64,000 nt of DNA from Candidatus Yanofskybacteria bacterium RIFCSPHIGHO2_01_FULL_41_26 (GCA_001794055.1 MGJB01000006.1:112987-176986), one strand, 5' to 3'; shown: positions 50,664 through 59,015, counted from the first letter of the stretch. The notes: a model not told the origin generated them from the sequence alone. A program made the numbers and translations.

Positions 50664-50697
50664 AAAAGAAACTCAACAAGTTTCTTTTCTTTTTTTA
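50664..50697 (+). terminator. Terminator before infB
   Basis: AAAAGAAACT/AGTTTCTTTT stem followed by a T-rich run through 50697. Confidence 0.8.
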
Positions 50698-50726
50698 TTG
50701 ATATTCCTAGCTAAAAATGCTACAAT
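50698..50726 (+). promoter_or_regulatory. infB promoter
   Basis: TTGATA, 17 bp, TACAAT. The predicted start is about 6 nt before the ATG at 50739, giving a very short leader without Shine-Dalgarno. Confidence 0.65.
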
Positions 50727-50738
50727 TTGCAGATTCAA

Positions 50739-52289
50739 ATGACAGATCTTAAAGACACAATAAATAGTAAAAATACTCGGCCGCCGGTGGTGGTTGTTTT
50801 GGGTCATGTTGATCACGGAAAAACGCGACTTTTGGATACAATCAGAAAAACAAAGGTTGCCGAAGGGGAGTCAGGAGGAATTACCCAACATATCGGTGCA
50901 TACCAAGTTGATATATCTAAGTTTAGAAATCTCGAAATGTCTCAAAAAATTACTTTTTTGGACACTCCTGGCCATGAAGCATTTACAGCGATACGTTCTC
51001 GTGGAGCCAAAGTCGCCGATATTGCTATATTGGTTGTTGCGGCCGACGAAAGTGTTAAACCTCAGACAAAAGAAGCTATCCGAATAATTAAAGAAGAAGG
51101 GATTCCTTTTATCGTCGCCATTAACAAAACAGACAAAGAAGGTGTTAATATTCAAAAAGTTAAACAGGACTTAGCCACAGAGGATGTTTTGGTTGAGGAG
51201 TGGGGCGGAAAAGTTCCAGTTGTAGAGATCTCGGCCAAGGCCAACAGAAATATTGATGCCCTTTTGGATATGATCCTTCTGGTGGCAGAACTGGAGGAAC
51301 TCAATGAGGATCTTTCTTTACCAGTCAAAGGAATAATAATTGAATCTAATCTAGACAAAAGAAGGGGTTATGTAGCTACTGCGCTGGTTCAAAAAGGAAT
51401 TTTAAATATCGGGGATTTTATTGTCGTAGGTACCGTCATCGGTAAAATAAAATCTATGGAAGATTTTACGGGCAAAGCCATGATTCAAGCTAAACCATCA
51501 CAGCCAGTTTTGATTACCGGATGGCCGACAGCTCCCAACATTGGCAAAGAATTTATTGTAGCTTTAAACAAGAATGAAGCAACCCAAATTGCCGAAGGAA
51601 ATGTCAATCTCGCTCCCCTATTTTCATTCTTCAAAGGTTCCGTTGAAACAGGAGATGAAAACAAAAAATTTTTGAATTTAGTTTTTAAATCCGACGTTTC
51701 CAGCTCTTTGGAAGCAATAGAAGCCTCACTTAAAGCTGTCAAATCGCAAGAGATTGGTTACCGTGTTATTTCGTATGATATTGGAAATATTTCCGAAGCC
51801 GATGTAAAAACATCTATTGCTTCAAAATGTCAGGTGATCGGTTTCAGGGTCGGAATAGAAGAATCAGCAAAAAAATTGGCGGACAAAGAGAGTATTAAAA
51901 TATCCAATTTCGAAGTTATTTATGAATTGATAGAATATGTCAGGGGTGAAATGGGAGAGCTTTTGGGGATTGAGATAAAGAAAAATCCACTAGGAAAATT
52001 AAAAGTTTTAGCTGTATTTAAAAAAGATGCCCGGGCCCAGATATTCGGAGGCAAGGTCATGTCCGGCAAAGTGACCCGAGGAGCAATAGGAGATGTCACC
52101 CGAAACGGCGCAGCCGTGGTTTCTGGAAAAATTGCCCAACTCCAACACAACAAAGAAGACGTGTCAGAGGTAAAAGAAGGCCTTGAGGCCGGCATAAGGT
52201 TTGACGCTATTTCAAAAGATTTTTCAGAAGTCAAAGTTAGCGATATACTCGATACATATGAAGAGGAAAAAATTAAAAGAAGTATATAG
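50739..52289 (+). CDS. infB: Translation initiation factor IF-2, N-terminally short
   Basis: 516 residues from ATG 50739 (an in-frame TTG at 50727 is possible). It starts almost directly with the G domain: GHVDHGKT (22-29), DTPGHEAFT and NKTD. Domains II, III and IV follow (GGKVMSGKVTRGAIGDV). It lacks the long N-terminal region of E. coli IF-2. It positions initiator tRNA on the ribosome. Confidence 0.96.
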   Translation: MTDLKDTINSKNTRPPVVVVLGHVDHGKTRLLDTIRKTKVAEGESGGITQHIGAYQVDISKFRNLEMSQKITFLDTPGHEAFTAIRSRGAKVADIAILVVAADESVKPQTKEAIRIIKEEGIPFIVAINKTDKEGVNIQKVKQDLATEDVLVEEWGGKVPVVEISAKANRNIDALLDMILLVAELEELNEDLSLPVKGIIIESNLDKRRGYVATALVQKGILNIGDFIVVGTVIGKIKSMEDFTGKAMIQAKPSQPVLITGWPTAPNIGKEFIVALNKNEATQIAEGNVNLAPLFSFFKGSVETGDENKKFLNLVFKSDVSSSLEAIEASLKAVKSQEIGYRVISYDIGNISEADVKTSIASKCQVIGFRVGIEESAKKLADKESIKISNFEVIYELIEYVRGEMGELLGIEIKKNPLGKLKVLAVFKKDARAQIFGGKVMSGKVTRGAIGDVTRNGAAVVSGKIAQLQHNKEDVSEVKEGLEAGIRFDAISKDFSEVKVSDILDTYEEEKIKRSI

Positions 52290-52310
52290 AATTTCTAATT
52301 TCTAAATATT

Positions 52311-52383
52311 GGTGCCGTGGTGAAGCAGCTAACACGGCGGTCTGCAAAACCGCTATTCATGGGTGCAAGTCCCATCGGCACCT
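52311..52383 (+). tRNA. tRNA-Cys (GCA)
   Basis: 73 nt. Acceptor GGTGCCG/CGGCACC, T73, no encoded CCA. Anticodon loop CTGCAAA reads GCA, stem GCGGT/ACCGC. T loop GTGCAAG varies from TTCGAAT but has the usual length. Confidence 0.93.
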
Positions 52384-52409
52384 CAAAGCAAATTATTTAA
52401 AATATTAAT

Positions 52410-52496
52410 GCCGCCGTGATGAAATTGGTATACATGCATCACTTAAAATGATGTGGGAGCAATCCCGTGTCGGTTCGACTCCGACCGGCGGCACCA
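52410..52496 (+). tRNA. tRNA-Leu (TAA)
   Basis: 87 nt. Acceptor GCCGCCG/CGGCGGC, A73, encoded CCA. Anticodon loop CTTAAAA reads TAA. Class II variable arm TGGGAGCAATCCCG. T arm TCGG-TTCGACT-CCGA. Confidence 0.95.
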
Positions 52497-52515
52497 GAAG
52501 AAACTAGCAGGTTTT

Positions 52516-52815
52516 TTATTTTCCTAGAATCTTCATTGTTCCTTTGCCGATTAGGTATAATATCGCGGAACTAGTTAAAATGTAGGTGAGTTCTTCCAAA
52601 AAGGACGTACTGACGCCCAAAATGTTAAAGTTAATAAAGCCAATAAAGTCGTAAAATAGAATTGAAGGAACAAAGAAAATCATATACAGAAAATCACCAA
52701 CATTCCTAATAAAGTCAAAAGCTCCCACCCCATTGACAGTAAATGAAAATAACCAGACAAAGGCTGGAACTATAGCTAATACCCGAGGAAGATTATGAAT
52801 CTTAAACATACTCAT
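52516..52815 (-). CDS. Small membrane protein, unknown function
   Basis: 99 residues, three hydrophobic segments (about 12-30, 40-60, 70-92) with an N-terminal IHNLPRVLAIVPAFVWLF. It overlaps the next gene upstream by 4 nt. No family recognised. Confidence 0.7.
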   Translation of the reverse strand: MSMFKIHNLPRVLAIVPAFVWLFSFTVNGVGAFDFIRNVGDFLYMIFFVPSILFYDFIGFINFNILGVSTSFLEELTYILTSSAILYLIGKGTMKILGK

Positions 52816-53144
52816 TCTACTAGTACAAAAATGGCTTGGCCGCGTGAGTCTAATTTTGGGGACACTTCGATAGTATAATCTCCAAATTCTGGGAAGAAGT
52901 CACCGCCTGCAATTATAGTCTCGGTCCGATCGTTTATTTGCAATCTAATTTTTTCGCCGCCGCCTTGCTGCCGGCCGAGATATGTTATTTTCAAATCACC
53001 AACTTGAGCGCTCTCATTTTCCAGAAGAGGAAATCTTTCACCCACGGCATACTGTTTTGGCGATCCAGGGATAAACAGCGCGGCAATAATTAAAGCAATA
53101 CCCACGATTCCCAAAATTATTTCCCAGGTTTTCATAGACTTCAT
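52812..53144 (-). CDS. Small anchored extracytoplasmic protein, unknown function
   Basis: 110 residues. One N-terminal helix (9-26) and a beta-rich domain (GERFPLLENESAQVGDLKIT, then IIAGGDFFPEFGDYTIEVSP). It sits between two anchored proteins in an operon, with probable assembly or sensing role at the membrane. Unrecognised. Confidence 0.68.
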   Translation of the reverse strand: MKSMKTWEIILGIVGIALIIAALFIPGSPKQYAVGERFPLLENESAQVGDLKITYLGRQQGGGEKIRLQINDRTETIIAGGDFFPEFGDYTIEVSPKLDSRGQAIFVLVE

Positions 53145-53159
53145 AATTTACTTCGGGAG

Positions 53160-53867
53160 TTAAAATGGCTCGGAAATAATTTTTGACTCGGTTACGACCA
53201 TTGCCCCATTTTTTCTCTCTTTCACGGTATGTACATAGCCCGCTTCTTCGTTTTCTCCATTCACAAATGATTGGTTGATTTGCTTGATTAAATTATACCT
53301 CCCGCCTTCAAAAAGGTAAACTGCCTCCCTATAAATATCCCCCACCCCGCGGCCCTTATATAGGGTCGTGATGGTTTTGGCCTTTTTGTCGAATTCGGTA
53401 TTCCACATGTCTGCCAAAAATGGTTTGGGGTCAAATGTATTGTTTTGTGGGTCATAAAGGTAGTAAGAATATTGAAAGTTGTAAGCTCCGCGGGAAGTCG
53501 CGACTTTCAGGTCCGCGTTGCCGTCGAAATTAATATCCGCAAATTCAAATGAGTCAGGAATCAATTTTCCGTCGCTCACACTGTCAATAATCAATTTGTC
53601 CTCTTCCTCCGCGGCAAAGCTGTCAATAAAGCTGATCAAAATCTGGTCGTTCCGCCAAACCCTCATGGTGCCATCAATGTCTATCGTAACCAGAACGGCT
53701 TCCGATGGAGTTATGCTTGCCTGGCAGCCGACAGGCAAATCGCCGGAGAGGTCATTGCATGGCACATTCACGGAGAATTTCAAATAATTCCATATAACCA
53801 AAAAACCGACCAGTCCAATGACGAGCAGAATGCTGATAGTTATAAGAGCAATAGTTGCTTTTCTCAT
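53160..53867 (-). CDS. Anchored protein with XAC2610/FG-GAP-like domain
   Basis: 235 residues from ATG 53867 (a TTG eight codons upstream is open). Helix 4-24, then a beta domain with the calcium-binding-like FADINFDGNADLKVA motif and YNFQYSYYLYDPQNNTFDPK, as in the XAC2610-related family of FG-GAP-like proteins. Role unknown. Confidence 0.72.
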   Translation of the reverse strand: MRKATIALITISILLVIGLVGFLVIWNYLKFSVNVPCNDLSGDLPVGCQASITPSEAVLVTIDIDGTMRVWRNDQILISFIDSFAAEEEDKLIIDSVSDGKLIPDSFEFADINFDGNADLKVATSRGAYNFQYSYYLYDPQNNTFDPKPFLADMWNTEFDKKAKTITTLYKGRGVGDIYREAVYLFEGGRYNLIKQINQSFVNGENEEAGYVHTVKERKNGAMVVTESKIISEPF

Positions 53868-53908
53868 ATTACTTTTAGCGGCTCTGGTCAAAGATCATCG
53901 AATCCTGT

Positions 53909-54433
53909 TCAAAACCTTTTGGCAAGTTTGTTCATAAAAACAGCAGTAAAACACCCCAGAAGAGCTCCCGCCAAAACATCCAGCGGCCAATGAACACTTA
54001 CGAAAATACGGGCAAACCCCACCAGTCCGGCTAATATCAAATAGACATGGCCAGCTTTTTTATTGTATAAATAAACGCCCATCGCCAGAGCAAAATAAAA
54101 AGTGGCATGACCGGAAGGAAAGGACGATTCAAGTGAATGATTCATCAGTCGGTTTATGTTCTCCAGGACCAGAAAGGGCCGAGGTGAATAAAGTAAATAG
54201 CGCAATATTGCAACAAAGGCAAAGCGGGCTATTATCGCTGAACCGAAAGAAACAAAAACAACTTTTTTAAAATAATTTTTCTTCCAAAAAATTATCAGTA
54301 CGGATAAGATAAGTAAATATCCCATCTTATCAGCTGCAAAGACCATAAACCTGTCCAGCCAGATATTGTGTCCGGCTAGATCATTTATTAATCTAAAACC
54401 GACTAAATTAAATTTCTCTAATATCAAATCCAT
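53909..54433 (-). CDS. PAP2-family phosphatase, undecaprenyl-diphosphatase-like
   Basis: 174 residues, about five helices. The three phosphatase motifs are present: RYLLYSPRPF, PSGHATF and VSVHWPLDVLAG. Members recycle undecaprenyl diphosphate for cell-wall and glycan synthesis or hydrolyse lipid phosphates. It overlaps the NUDIX gene by 26 nt. Confidence 0.88.
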   Translation of the reverse strand: MDLILEKFNLVGFRLINDLAGHNIWLDRFMVFAADKMGYLLILSVLIIFWKKNYFKKVVFVSFGSAIIARFAFVAILRYLLYSPRPFLVLENINRLMNHSLESSFPSGHATFYFALAMGVYLYNKKAGHVYLILAGLVGFARIFVSVHWPLDVLAGALLGCFTAVFMNKLAKRF

Positions 54434-54887
54434 CTATTTGAGATCCTTCGTTAATAAAATCAAATCTTCCCTCGACCTTTTTACCGGCCAAAACCATCGG
54501 CAGCCAATGCTTATCATCCTGCCACATATCTTCGAAAGGAACCTCGTCGTGTGAATACCATTTTGGCATCATCTCTTCGGATTCTTTTGGATCGCCCAGC
54601 CAATCTCTAACCAAAAAGATGTGAACCTCCTGATTCCATTCGGACTTATCTTTAAAATAAAATTTGATATTACCAACTTTTTCAAGATTTTTTTCATCTG
54701 TTTTAACCCCTATCTCCTCACTTATCTCTCTGACTGCTGCCGCTTTGATAGTCTCGCCCGAATCTACTTTACCGCCAACACCATTCCATTTCCCAATGGC
54801 GACATTAAAACCGCTCAAACTTCTTTTCTTTATCGCAAGAAGGACTTTGTTGTCTTTAACCAAAAAGCAAAGGGTTACTGGACGCAT
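54408..54887 (-). CDS. NUDIX hydrolase, MTH1-like (8-oxo-dGTP diphosphatase type)
   Basis: 159 residues. The NUDIX box spans residues 39-61 (GKVDSGET through REISEEIG). The flanks resemble eukaryotic MTH1 more than E. coli MutT: WNGVGGK before the box, and FEDMWQDDKHWLPMVLAGKK with a GRFDF strand after it, the WPDD-like element that recognises oxidised purines. Predicted to remove oxidised nucleotides. A repeat-like leader (54889-54908) carries a -10-like TAAAAT close to the ATG. Confidence 0.88.
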   Translation of the reverse strand: MRPVTLCFLVKDNKVLLAIKKRSLSGFNVAIGKWNGVGGKVDSGETIKAAAVREISEEIGVKTDEKNLEKVGNIKFYFKDKSEWNQEVHIFLVRDWLGDPKESEEMMPKWYSHDEVPFEDMWQDDKHWLPMVLAGKKVEGRFDFINEGSQIDGFDIREI

Positions 54888-54888
54888 G

Positions 54889-54908
54889 GGGATAGGTATT
54901 TAATCCAT
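54889..54908 (-). promoter_or_regulatory. Leader motif shared with rmuC and pilC
   Basis: The minus strand reads AAAATGGATTAAATACCTAT just before the NUDIX ATG. It matches the promoter-like arm upstream of rmuC (32670-32696) and pilC (43637-43661) over about 15 nt. Confidence 0.5.
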
Positions 54909-54915
54909 TTTAAAA

Positions 54916-55563
54916 TTATTTGCCACCCAATTCAAGTAGTTTTAAAAGTTTTTCAGGCTTCGTAGGACTTATCCGGAGAATTTTCGGCTTATTTCCGGTC
55001 AGGTCAACAATCATGGATGGTTCCGATTTCGGCAAAATTCCGGCATCAATTATCAAGTCGGGTTTTGCAGTTGATTTGGAAAAAATTTCAATAATTCTGT
55101 TAATGTCGTTTGTTGGCTCCTGTTCAGAAATATTAGCCGAGGTTGAAGTCAGAGGATAACCGAATTCAGCTAAGAGTTTATCCGTAAACACATAGTTGGG
55201 AATTCTTACTCCGACAGAATTAAATTTCGCCGTTAATGCATCCGGGACAATGTTTTTTTTAAACAAAACAACTGTTACCTTTCCCGGCCACACTTTTTTA
55301 ATAATTTCTTCCTGGTGTGGTTTTGTATCAACCAATTCTTTTAGCCATGTATAATTTCTTACAATCATGGGCAAGGGCTTAGAAAGACTTCTTCTTTTGA
55401 TTTTGAAAATCTTCCGGACAGCTATGTCGTTCAGGGCATTTGCTCCCAATCCATACAAGGTATCTGTAGGATAAATAATCGTTCCGTCACAATTTAAAAC
55501 ATTAACCGCTTCGCGGATAACATCAGAATAATCCTTATTGAGATCTACTTGAACAACTTTCAT
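54916..55563 (-). CDS. tsaC: Threonylcarbamoyl-AMP synthase (Sua5/YwlC/YrdC family)
   Basis: 215 residues. The YrdC signature GTIIYPTDTLYGLGANAL, the KRRSLSKPLP motif and STSANISEQE are all present. It forms threonylcarbamoyl-AMP for t6A37 in ANN-decoding tRNAs. The gene shares one base with the S16 stop (TAATG). Confidence 0.93.
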   Translation of the reverse strand: MKVVQVDLNKDYSDVIREAVNVLNCDGTIIYPTDTLYGLGANALNDIAVRKIFKIKRRSLSKPLPMIVRNYTWLKELVDTKPHQEEIIKKVWPGKVTVVLFKKNIVPDALTAKFNSVGVRIPNYVFTDKLLAEFGYPLTSTSANISEQEPTNDINRIIEIFSKSTAKPDLIIDAGILPKSEPSMIVDLTGNKPKILRISPTKPEKLLKLLELGGK

Positions 55564-55922
55564 TAGCTCACGACGGCTTCAAGTTGCGCTTCCGCCGGTG
55601 CCGACTCTTCTTTAGGAACTTCTACTTTTGTCGTCGGCTGTTGATCGTTAGTTGTTGGTTTCTTCTTGGGTTTCCAACTCTGAACCTTGGGTTTATCCCA
55701 AATCTTATGGTTTACAAGTAAATTATTTACGGTCGGAGATGCTTGAGCACCTTTTGACATCCAATATTCTACTCTGTCTTTCTTAACTTGAAACACTTTT
55801 TCGTGGGGATTATATGTACCCAAAAGTTCCAAATACTTGCCTTTCGTCTTTTTGGTGTGTTCAACGACAACAACTCTGAAATAGGGTTGTCCCCGCTTTC
55901 CTATCCTTGATAAACGTATCAT
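55563..55922 (-). CDS. rpsP: 30S ribosomal protein S16
   Basis: 119 residues from MIRLSRIG, the S16 consensus start (ATGs at 55928 and 55946 are in frame). The conserved core (RIGKRGQPYFRVVVV, LLGTYNPHE, YWMSKGAQASPTVNNLL) is followed by a C-terminal tail of about 40 residues (QQPTT repeats and an acidic end) that contains a CPR micro-repeat. The tail is longer than in model bacteria. Confidence 0.95.
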   Translation of the reverse strand: MIRLSRIGKRGQPYFRVVVVEHTKKTKGKYLELLGTYNPHEKVFQVKKDRVEYWMSKGAQASPTVNNLLVNHKIWDKPKVQSWKPKKKPTTNDQQPTTKVEVPKEESAPAEAQLEAVVS

Positions 55923-55977
55923 CAACATGTCTGAAGATAGTAGCAATTTTTTTAAATTTTAGCAAGAGTTTCAACCC

Positions 55978-56002
55978 AAAACCGCCCCTTAGGGCGGTTT
56001 TT
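55978..56002. terminator. Bidirectional terminator upstream of rpsP
   Basis: AACCGCCC/GGGCGGTT-type stem (55981-56000) with A-rich and T-rich flanks, between the 124-residue gene and rpsP. Confidence 0.8.
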
Positions 56003-56375
56003 AAAGATTACTTACAATGTCTTTGAGCTTAGTCACGCTTTCCGAATCCAATCCCTCTGACATGAATTCTACATAGTCCAAAACCAATTTATTGAAAAGC
56101 GGCTTAGTTTTTTCATATAGAACTTCTTGACCATACATTTCCTGAATGGTTTTCTGGATTTCCGGGAACATTGGGTCATTCATGTCTCCTTTTCCGTCGG
56201 CCAGCCAGTTCTGTTGATTCTGGGGCAGTTTTCCTTGAATTGATTTGAGAAGCTCAAAGGCCAGCTTCTTCTTGAACGTTTGGAGGGCTTCTTCTTTTTC
56301 GGTATCAGAAAAACCCAACACATCAAAAATCTCAAATAATATGTTTTTGTATTCTCCTTTTAGCATTCCATGCAA
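56001..56375 (-). CDS. Small helical CPR protein, unknown function
   Basis: 124 residues. Helical throughout (FDVLGFSDTEKEEALQTFKK, then LAFELLKSIQGKLPQNQQNW), resembling the DUF5663-type helical proteins frequent in CPR genomes; the match is by style only. It ends at a terminator. A second start is possible at 56366. Confidence 0.68.
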   Translation of the reverse strand: MHGMLKGEYKNILFEIFDVLGFSDTEKEEALQTFKKKLAFELLKSIQGKLPQNQQNWLADGKGDMNDPMFPEIQKTIQEMYGQEVLYEKTKPLFNKLVLDYVEFMSEGLDSESVTKLKDIVSNL

Positions 56376-56378
56376 AAG

Positions 56379-56519
56379 TTAAAATAAATCTCCAAACAAA
56401 GCCCCGAAAAAAAAGATTGGGAAAAGAGGAATCATGAGACCCATATCTTTAGATTCCCACTCGCTATGTCTAGAACTATTCCTAGATTTTGTTTCCCTCT
56501 TTGGTAGTCCCTCTTTCAT
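56379..56519 (-). CDS. Small single-helix membrane peptide, probably leaderless
   Basis: 46 residues: a charged half (MKEGLPKRETKSRNSSRH) and a hydrophobic C-terminal helix (MIPLFPIFFFGALFGDLF). The -10 box TATAAT (56526-56531) stands six bases before the ATG, so transcription should start at the ATG. It ends 3 nt from the start of the next gene. Function unknown. Confidence 0.55.
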   Translation of the reverse strand: MKEGLPKRETKSRNSSRHSEWESKDMGLMIPLFPIFFFGALFGDLF

Positions 56520-56525
56520 GATTAA

Positions 56526-56531
56526 ATTATA
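56526..56531 (-). promoter_or_regulatory. -10 box of the 46-residue gene
   Basis: TATAAT on the minus strand, six bases before ATG. A recognisable -35 is missing. It follows the terminator at 56555-56577, so it starts a new transcript. Confidence 0.5.
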
Positions 56532-56554
56532 CTAAACATTATTTAAAAAGAAAA

Positions 56555-56577
56555 GTCGCCCCTCCACAAGGGGCGAC
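56555..56577 (-). terminator. Strong terminator of the 58-residue gene
   Basis: GTCGCCCC/GGGGCGAC stem followed on the minus strand by TTTTCTTTTT. Confidence 0.92.
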
Positions 56578-56600
56578 CGAAGCGTCAGTCAGAGCATGGC

Positions 56601-56777
56601 TCAGAAAGCCACGTTCTGAAGTTTGATGATGCTGACAACTCCCAGCACCATGAAGACCACGCCCACGACGCATAGGAAAGCCCAAAATCCGTCGAAACGT
56701 TTCGGATCGGATAACATCGCACAGAGAGACCCAAACATTAGGGCCAGTCCGATACCGAAAACCAATCCAGCACCCAT
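56601..56777 (-). CDS. Small two-helix membrane protein (complete transcription unit)
   Basis: 58 residues with two hydrophobic helices (GAGLVFGIGLALMFGSLCAM and FLCVVGVVFMVLGVVSI) around a cytoplasmic-type loop (SDPKRFDG). A clear AAGGAGTAAGACA Shine-Dalgarno, promoter (56819-56847) and terminator frame it. GC content is higher than in neighbours. No family recognised. Confidence 0.78.
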   Translation of the reverse strand: MGAGLVFGIGLALMFGSLCAMLSDPKRFDGFWAFLCVVGVVFMVLGVVSIIKLQNVAF

Positions 56778-56818
56778 TGTCTTACTCCTTGTTAAGAACA
56801 GAACTATCCTGTAATTAC

Positions 56819-56847
56819 ATTATAACACATCCACAGAAAAAACACAA
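56819..56847 (-). promoter_or_regulatory. Promoter of the 58-residue gene
   Basis: Minus strand: TTGTGT, 17 bp, TATAAT. Confidence 0.65.
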
Positions 56848-56938
56848 TTACCAAAAATCTTTAAAAAATTCCTGTTACATTTACAAGTTCGACTTGTAAA
56901 TGTCTTGCAAATCTTCTTCTATGGGTCTAAACGAATTA

Positions 56939-56967
56939 TTGTGGCAAATTTGTTTTAATTGTATAAT
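56939..56967 (+). promoter_or_regulatory. Promoter of the bestrophin-like membrane gene
   Basis: TTGTGG, 17 bp, TATAAT; the ATG (56981) lies 13 nt after the -10 box, so the leader is only about 6 nt. Confidence 0.65.
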
Positions 56968-56980
56968 TAAAACAAAACTC

Positions 56981-57811
56981 ATGAAAATTAAAGAAATATA
57001 TCTCATCTCGATTCTGGTTTTTATTTTTTTGGTTCTGTTAATTCCGGACAGATTTATTGAACCTGAAACCGGAAATACAATCCTTACCATTGGTACGTTC
57101 CTCTTTGGTCTTTTGGCCGGTTTTTATATTGTTGTCACAACAACCGATTACAATAATTTAAAAAGCATTCTTGCCAAAGAGACGGCTTCATGGGACTGCC
57201 TTTACAAAAACATGCGGACATATAATAAAGAGACCGCGGCAAAATTATCTAACCTTGTTGATGAATACGTGCAACGCAACTTTGATTATGAGCTCCTGGA
57301 AGTCATCAATGGAACCGCCGAAGAATTTAAACGGGTAGAAAAAATCATGGAGGATATGCCCATAATCCCAGACAAGCAATCGACCCACCAGGTTATTTTG
57401 GGGAATGTTGATGATTTAAGAAATGCGAGACAACAGCAAAATGCTCTTTTAAGAAAAGCTTTGTCCGCCTTTCAATGGATAGTACTTATTTCCACCGCGA
57501 CGCTAGTAATCTGGTCTTTGTTCGGTTTAAGAACCGGGGCTTTATTTTTCGACGCAGTAACGGTTTTAATCTCAAGCTCTATTGTTCTGATACTGCTCTT
57601 GATCAGAGACATCGATCTTTATCTGTGGAATGAAAAATTCGGTTTTGATATTTTTGAAGATCTCTTAAAAAACATCGGTAAGTTGCCTTATTACCCCTCG
57701 GTTTTGATAGACAAAGGCCGTCTCAAACCAAAGGAGAGTGAATATAGAGTCGGCGTCTACAAAAATTTCCCTCAAAGCTTGGAAAAAACTATAGAAATTA
57801 TAAAAAATTAA
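56981..57811 (+). CDS. Four-helix membrane protein, DUF4239/bestrophin-like
   Basis: 276 residues from MKIKEI. Two helices near the N terminus (about 5-25, 38-60) and two further along (about 165-215), with a coiled soluble part between. The overall layout resembles DUF4239/bestrophin-like channels of bacteria, but no motif is decisive. A very short leader implies start-proximal initiation. Confidence 0.68.
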   Translation: MKIKEIYLISILVFIFLVLLIPDRFIEPETGNTILTIGTFLFGLLAGFYIVVTTTDYNNLKSILAKETASWDCLYKNMRTYNKETAAKLSNLVDEYVQRNFDYELLEVINGTAEEFKRVEKIMEDMPIIPDKQSTHQVILGNVDDLRNARQQQNALLRKALSAFQWIVLISTATLVIWSLFGLRTGALFFDAVTVLISSSIVLILLLIRDIDLYLWNEKFGFDIFEDLLKNIGKLPYYPSVLIDKGRLKPKESEYRVGVYKNFPQSLEKTIEIIKN

Positions 57812-57836
57812 AAAACCTCGAAACACCGGAGTTTTT
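57811..57836. terminator. Bidirectional terminator between the membrane gene and rnc
   Basis: AAAAACCTC with GGAGTTTTT; A- and T-rich outside. Genes converge here. Confidence 0.5.
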
Positions 57837-57838
57837 AG

Positions 57839-58528
57839 TTACCAGCCTTTCTTTTTAAGCGCATCCGATGCCGCCACCTGTTGAGCCTCCTGCTTTGACG
57901 GACCATCGCCTACCCCAACCATTTCTTTGTCCAAAAATACACCAACCTGAAAATTGCGAGCGTGATCCGGCCCCCATTCTTTCAAAACCTCATAGGTCGG
58001 AGTAATACCGACTTTTTCCTGAGCTTTCTCCTGAAATAAACTTTTGGCATCTCTGTAAAGCTGATTCTCTATAATTCCAGGCAGTTCTTTCAAAATAAAT
58101 TTATCTATAAATTTTCCGGAAGCATCATAGCCCTGGTCAAGATAAATAGCCCCGATGAGAGACTCCATGGCATTTGCCAGAATGTACTGGCGAGCTCGGC
58201 CAATATCTCTAGCTTCGCCTTTTGATAAAAGAACATAATCGTTTAAATCAAATTCATTAGTAATTCGCGAGAGAGTAACAGCATTCACCAACGCTGCCCG
58301 CCAGTTGGTCATCTCTCCCTCGGGATTGGGGTAATTTTTATACAAATATTCCGTAACAACCAATTCCAAAACAGCATCGCCGAGAAATTCTAAGCGTTCA
58401 TTGTGATCCTGGCCCCACTTCGGATTTTCGTTCAAATATGAACGATGGGTTAACGCCTGAAGAAGGATATTTCTATCCTTGAATTTAATATCTATTTTAT
58501 TTTCGAGATCAGAAAGTTTGTCATTCAT
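57839..58528 (-). CDS. rnc: Ribonuclease III
   Basis: 229 residues from ATG 58528, which overlaps the nusB stop by 8 nt. RNase III signature ERLEFLGDAVLE with E47 and D51, and a C-terminal dsRNA-binding domain (PTYEVLKEWGPDHARNFQVG). The second catalytic cluster reads ILANAMESLIGAIYLD: E122 is kept, but the position of E. coli D114 is Asn (N119). It matures rRNA and cleaves structured RNA. Confidence 0.94.
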   Translation of the reverse strand: MNDKLSDLENKIDIKFKDRNILLQALTHRSYLNENPKWGQDHNERLEFLGDAVLELVVTEYLYKNYPNPEGEMTNWRAALVNAVTLSRITNEFDLNDYVLLSKGEARDIGRARQYILANAMESLIGAIYLDQGYDASGKFIDKFILKELPGIIENQLYRDAKSLFQEKAQEKVGITPTYEVLKEWGPDHARNFQVGVFLDKEMVGVGDGPSKQEAQQVAASDALKKKGW

Positions 58529-59003
58529 TTTTTGGTTCTTCTTCTTTGTCTTCTTTTTTCTTCGGGGCGTCATCTTTCCCCGGCTCGCCTATTTCTCGAT
58601 AAACCGTTCCCAAAACACCATTAACAAACTTGCCGGAAGAATCCCCTCCGAATGATTTGGCTAATTCAATAGATTCGTTTATGGCAACTTTAGGCGGAAC
58701 CTCGTCTCTGTTTCCAAAAAGCAATTCGTAAAGCCCGAGGCGAAGAACGTTCCTGTCTACAATGGCTATTTGTTCTAATGGCCATTGTGGTGCCGCCTTT
58801 TCGATGATTTTATCTAGTTCAGAAAGATGTTTCATTACCCCGTCTATCAACTGGGAAACAAAAGTTGTGTCTTCAAGACCAGCAGCAAACTCTTTGACAT
58901 TTCTGTCAATAATCCCAGGCAAATCTTCCTGTTTTCTACCTCTAAAATCCCACTCATAGAGCGACTGCATAGCTACTGACCTTGATAAGTGACGGCTAGC
59001 CAT
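58521..59003 (-). CDS. nusB: Transcription antitermination protein NusB
   Basis: 160 residues, all helical: MASRHLSRSVAMQSLYEWDF, IEKAAPQWPLEQIAIVDRNV, INESIELAKSFGGDSSGKFV and GVLG. With NusE (S10) it forms the rRNA antitermination complex. A charged C-terminal tail (DAPKKKEDKEEEPKNE) is unusual. Overlaps rnc. Confidence 0.95.
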   Translation of the reverse strand: MASRHLSRSVAMQSLYEWDFRGRKQEDLPGIIDRNVKEFAAGLEDTTFVSQLIDGVMKHLSELDKIIEKAAPQWPLEQIAIVDRNVLRLGLYELLFGNRDEVPPKVAINESIELAKSFGGDSSGKFVNGVLGTVYREIGEPGKDDAPKKKEDKEEEPKNE

Positions 59004-59015
59004 TATTTAAACAAA

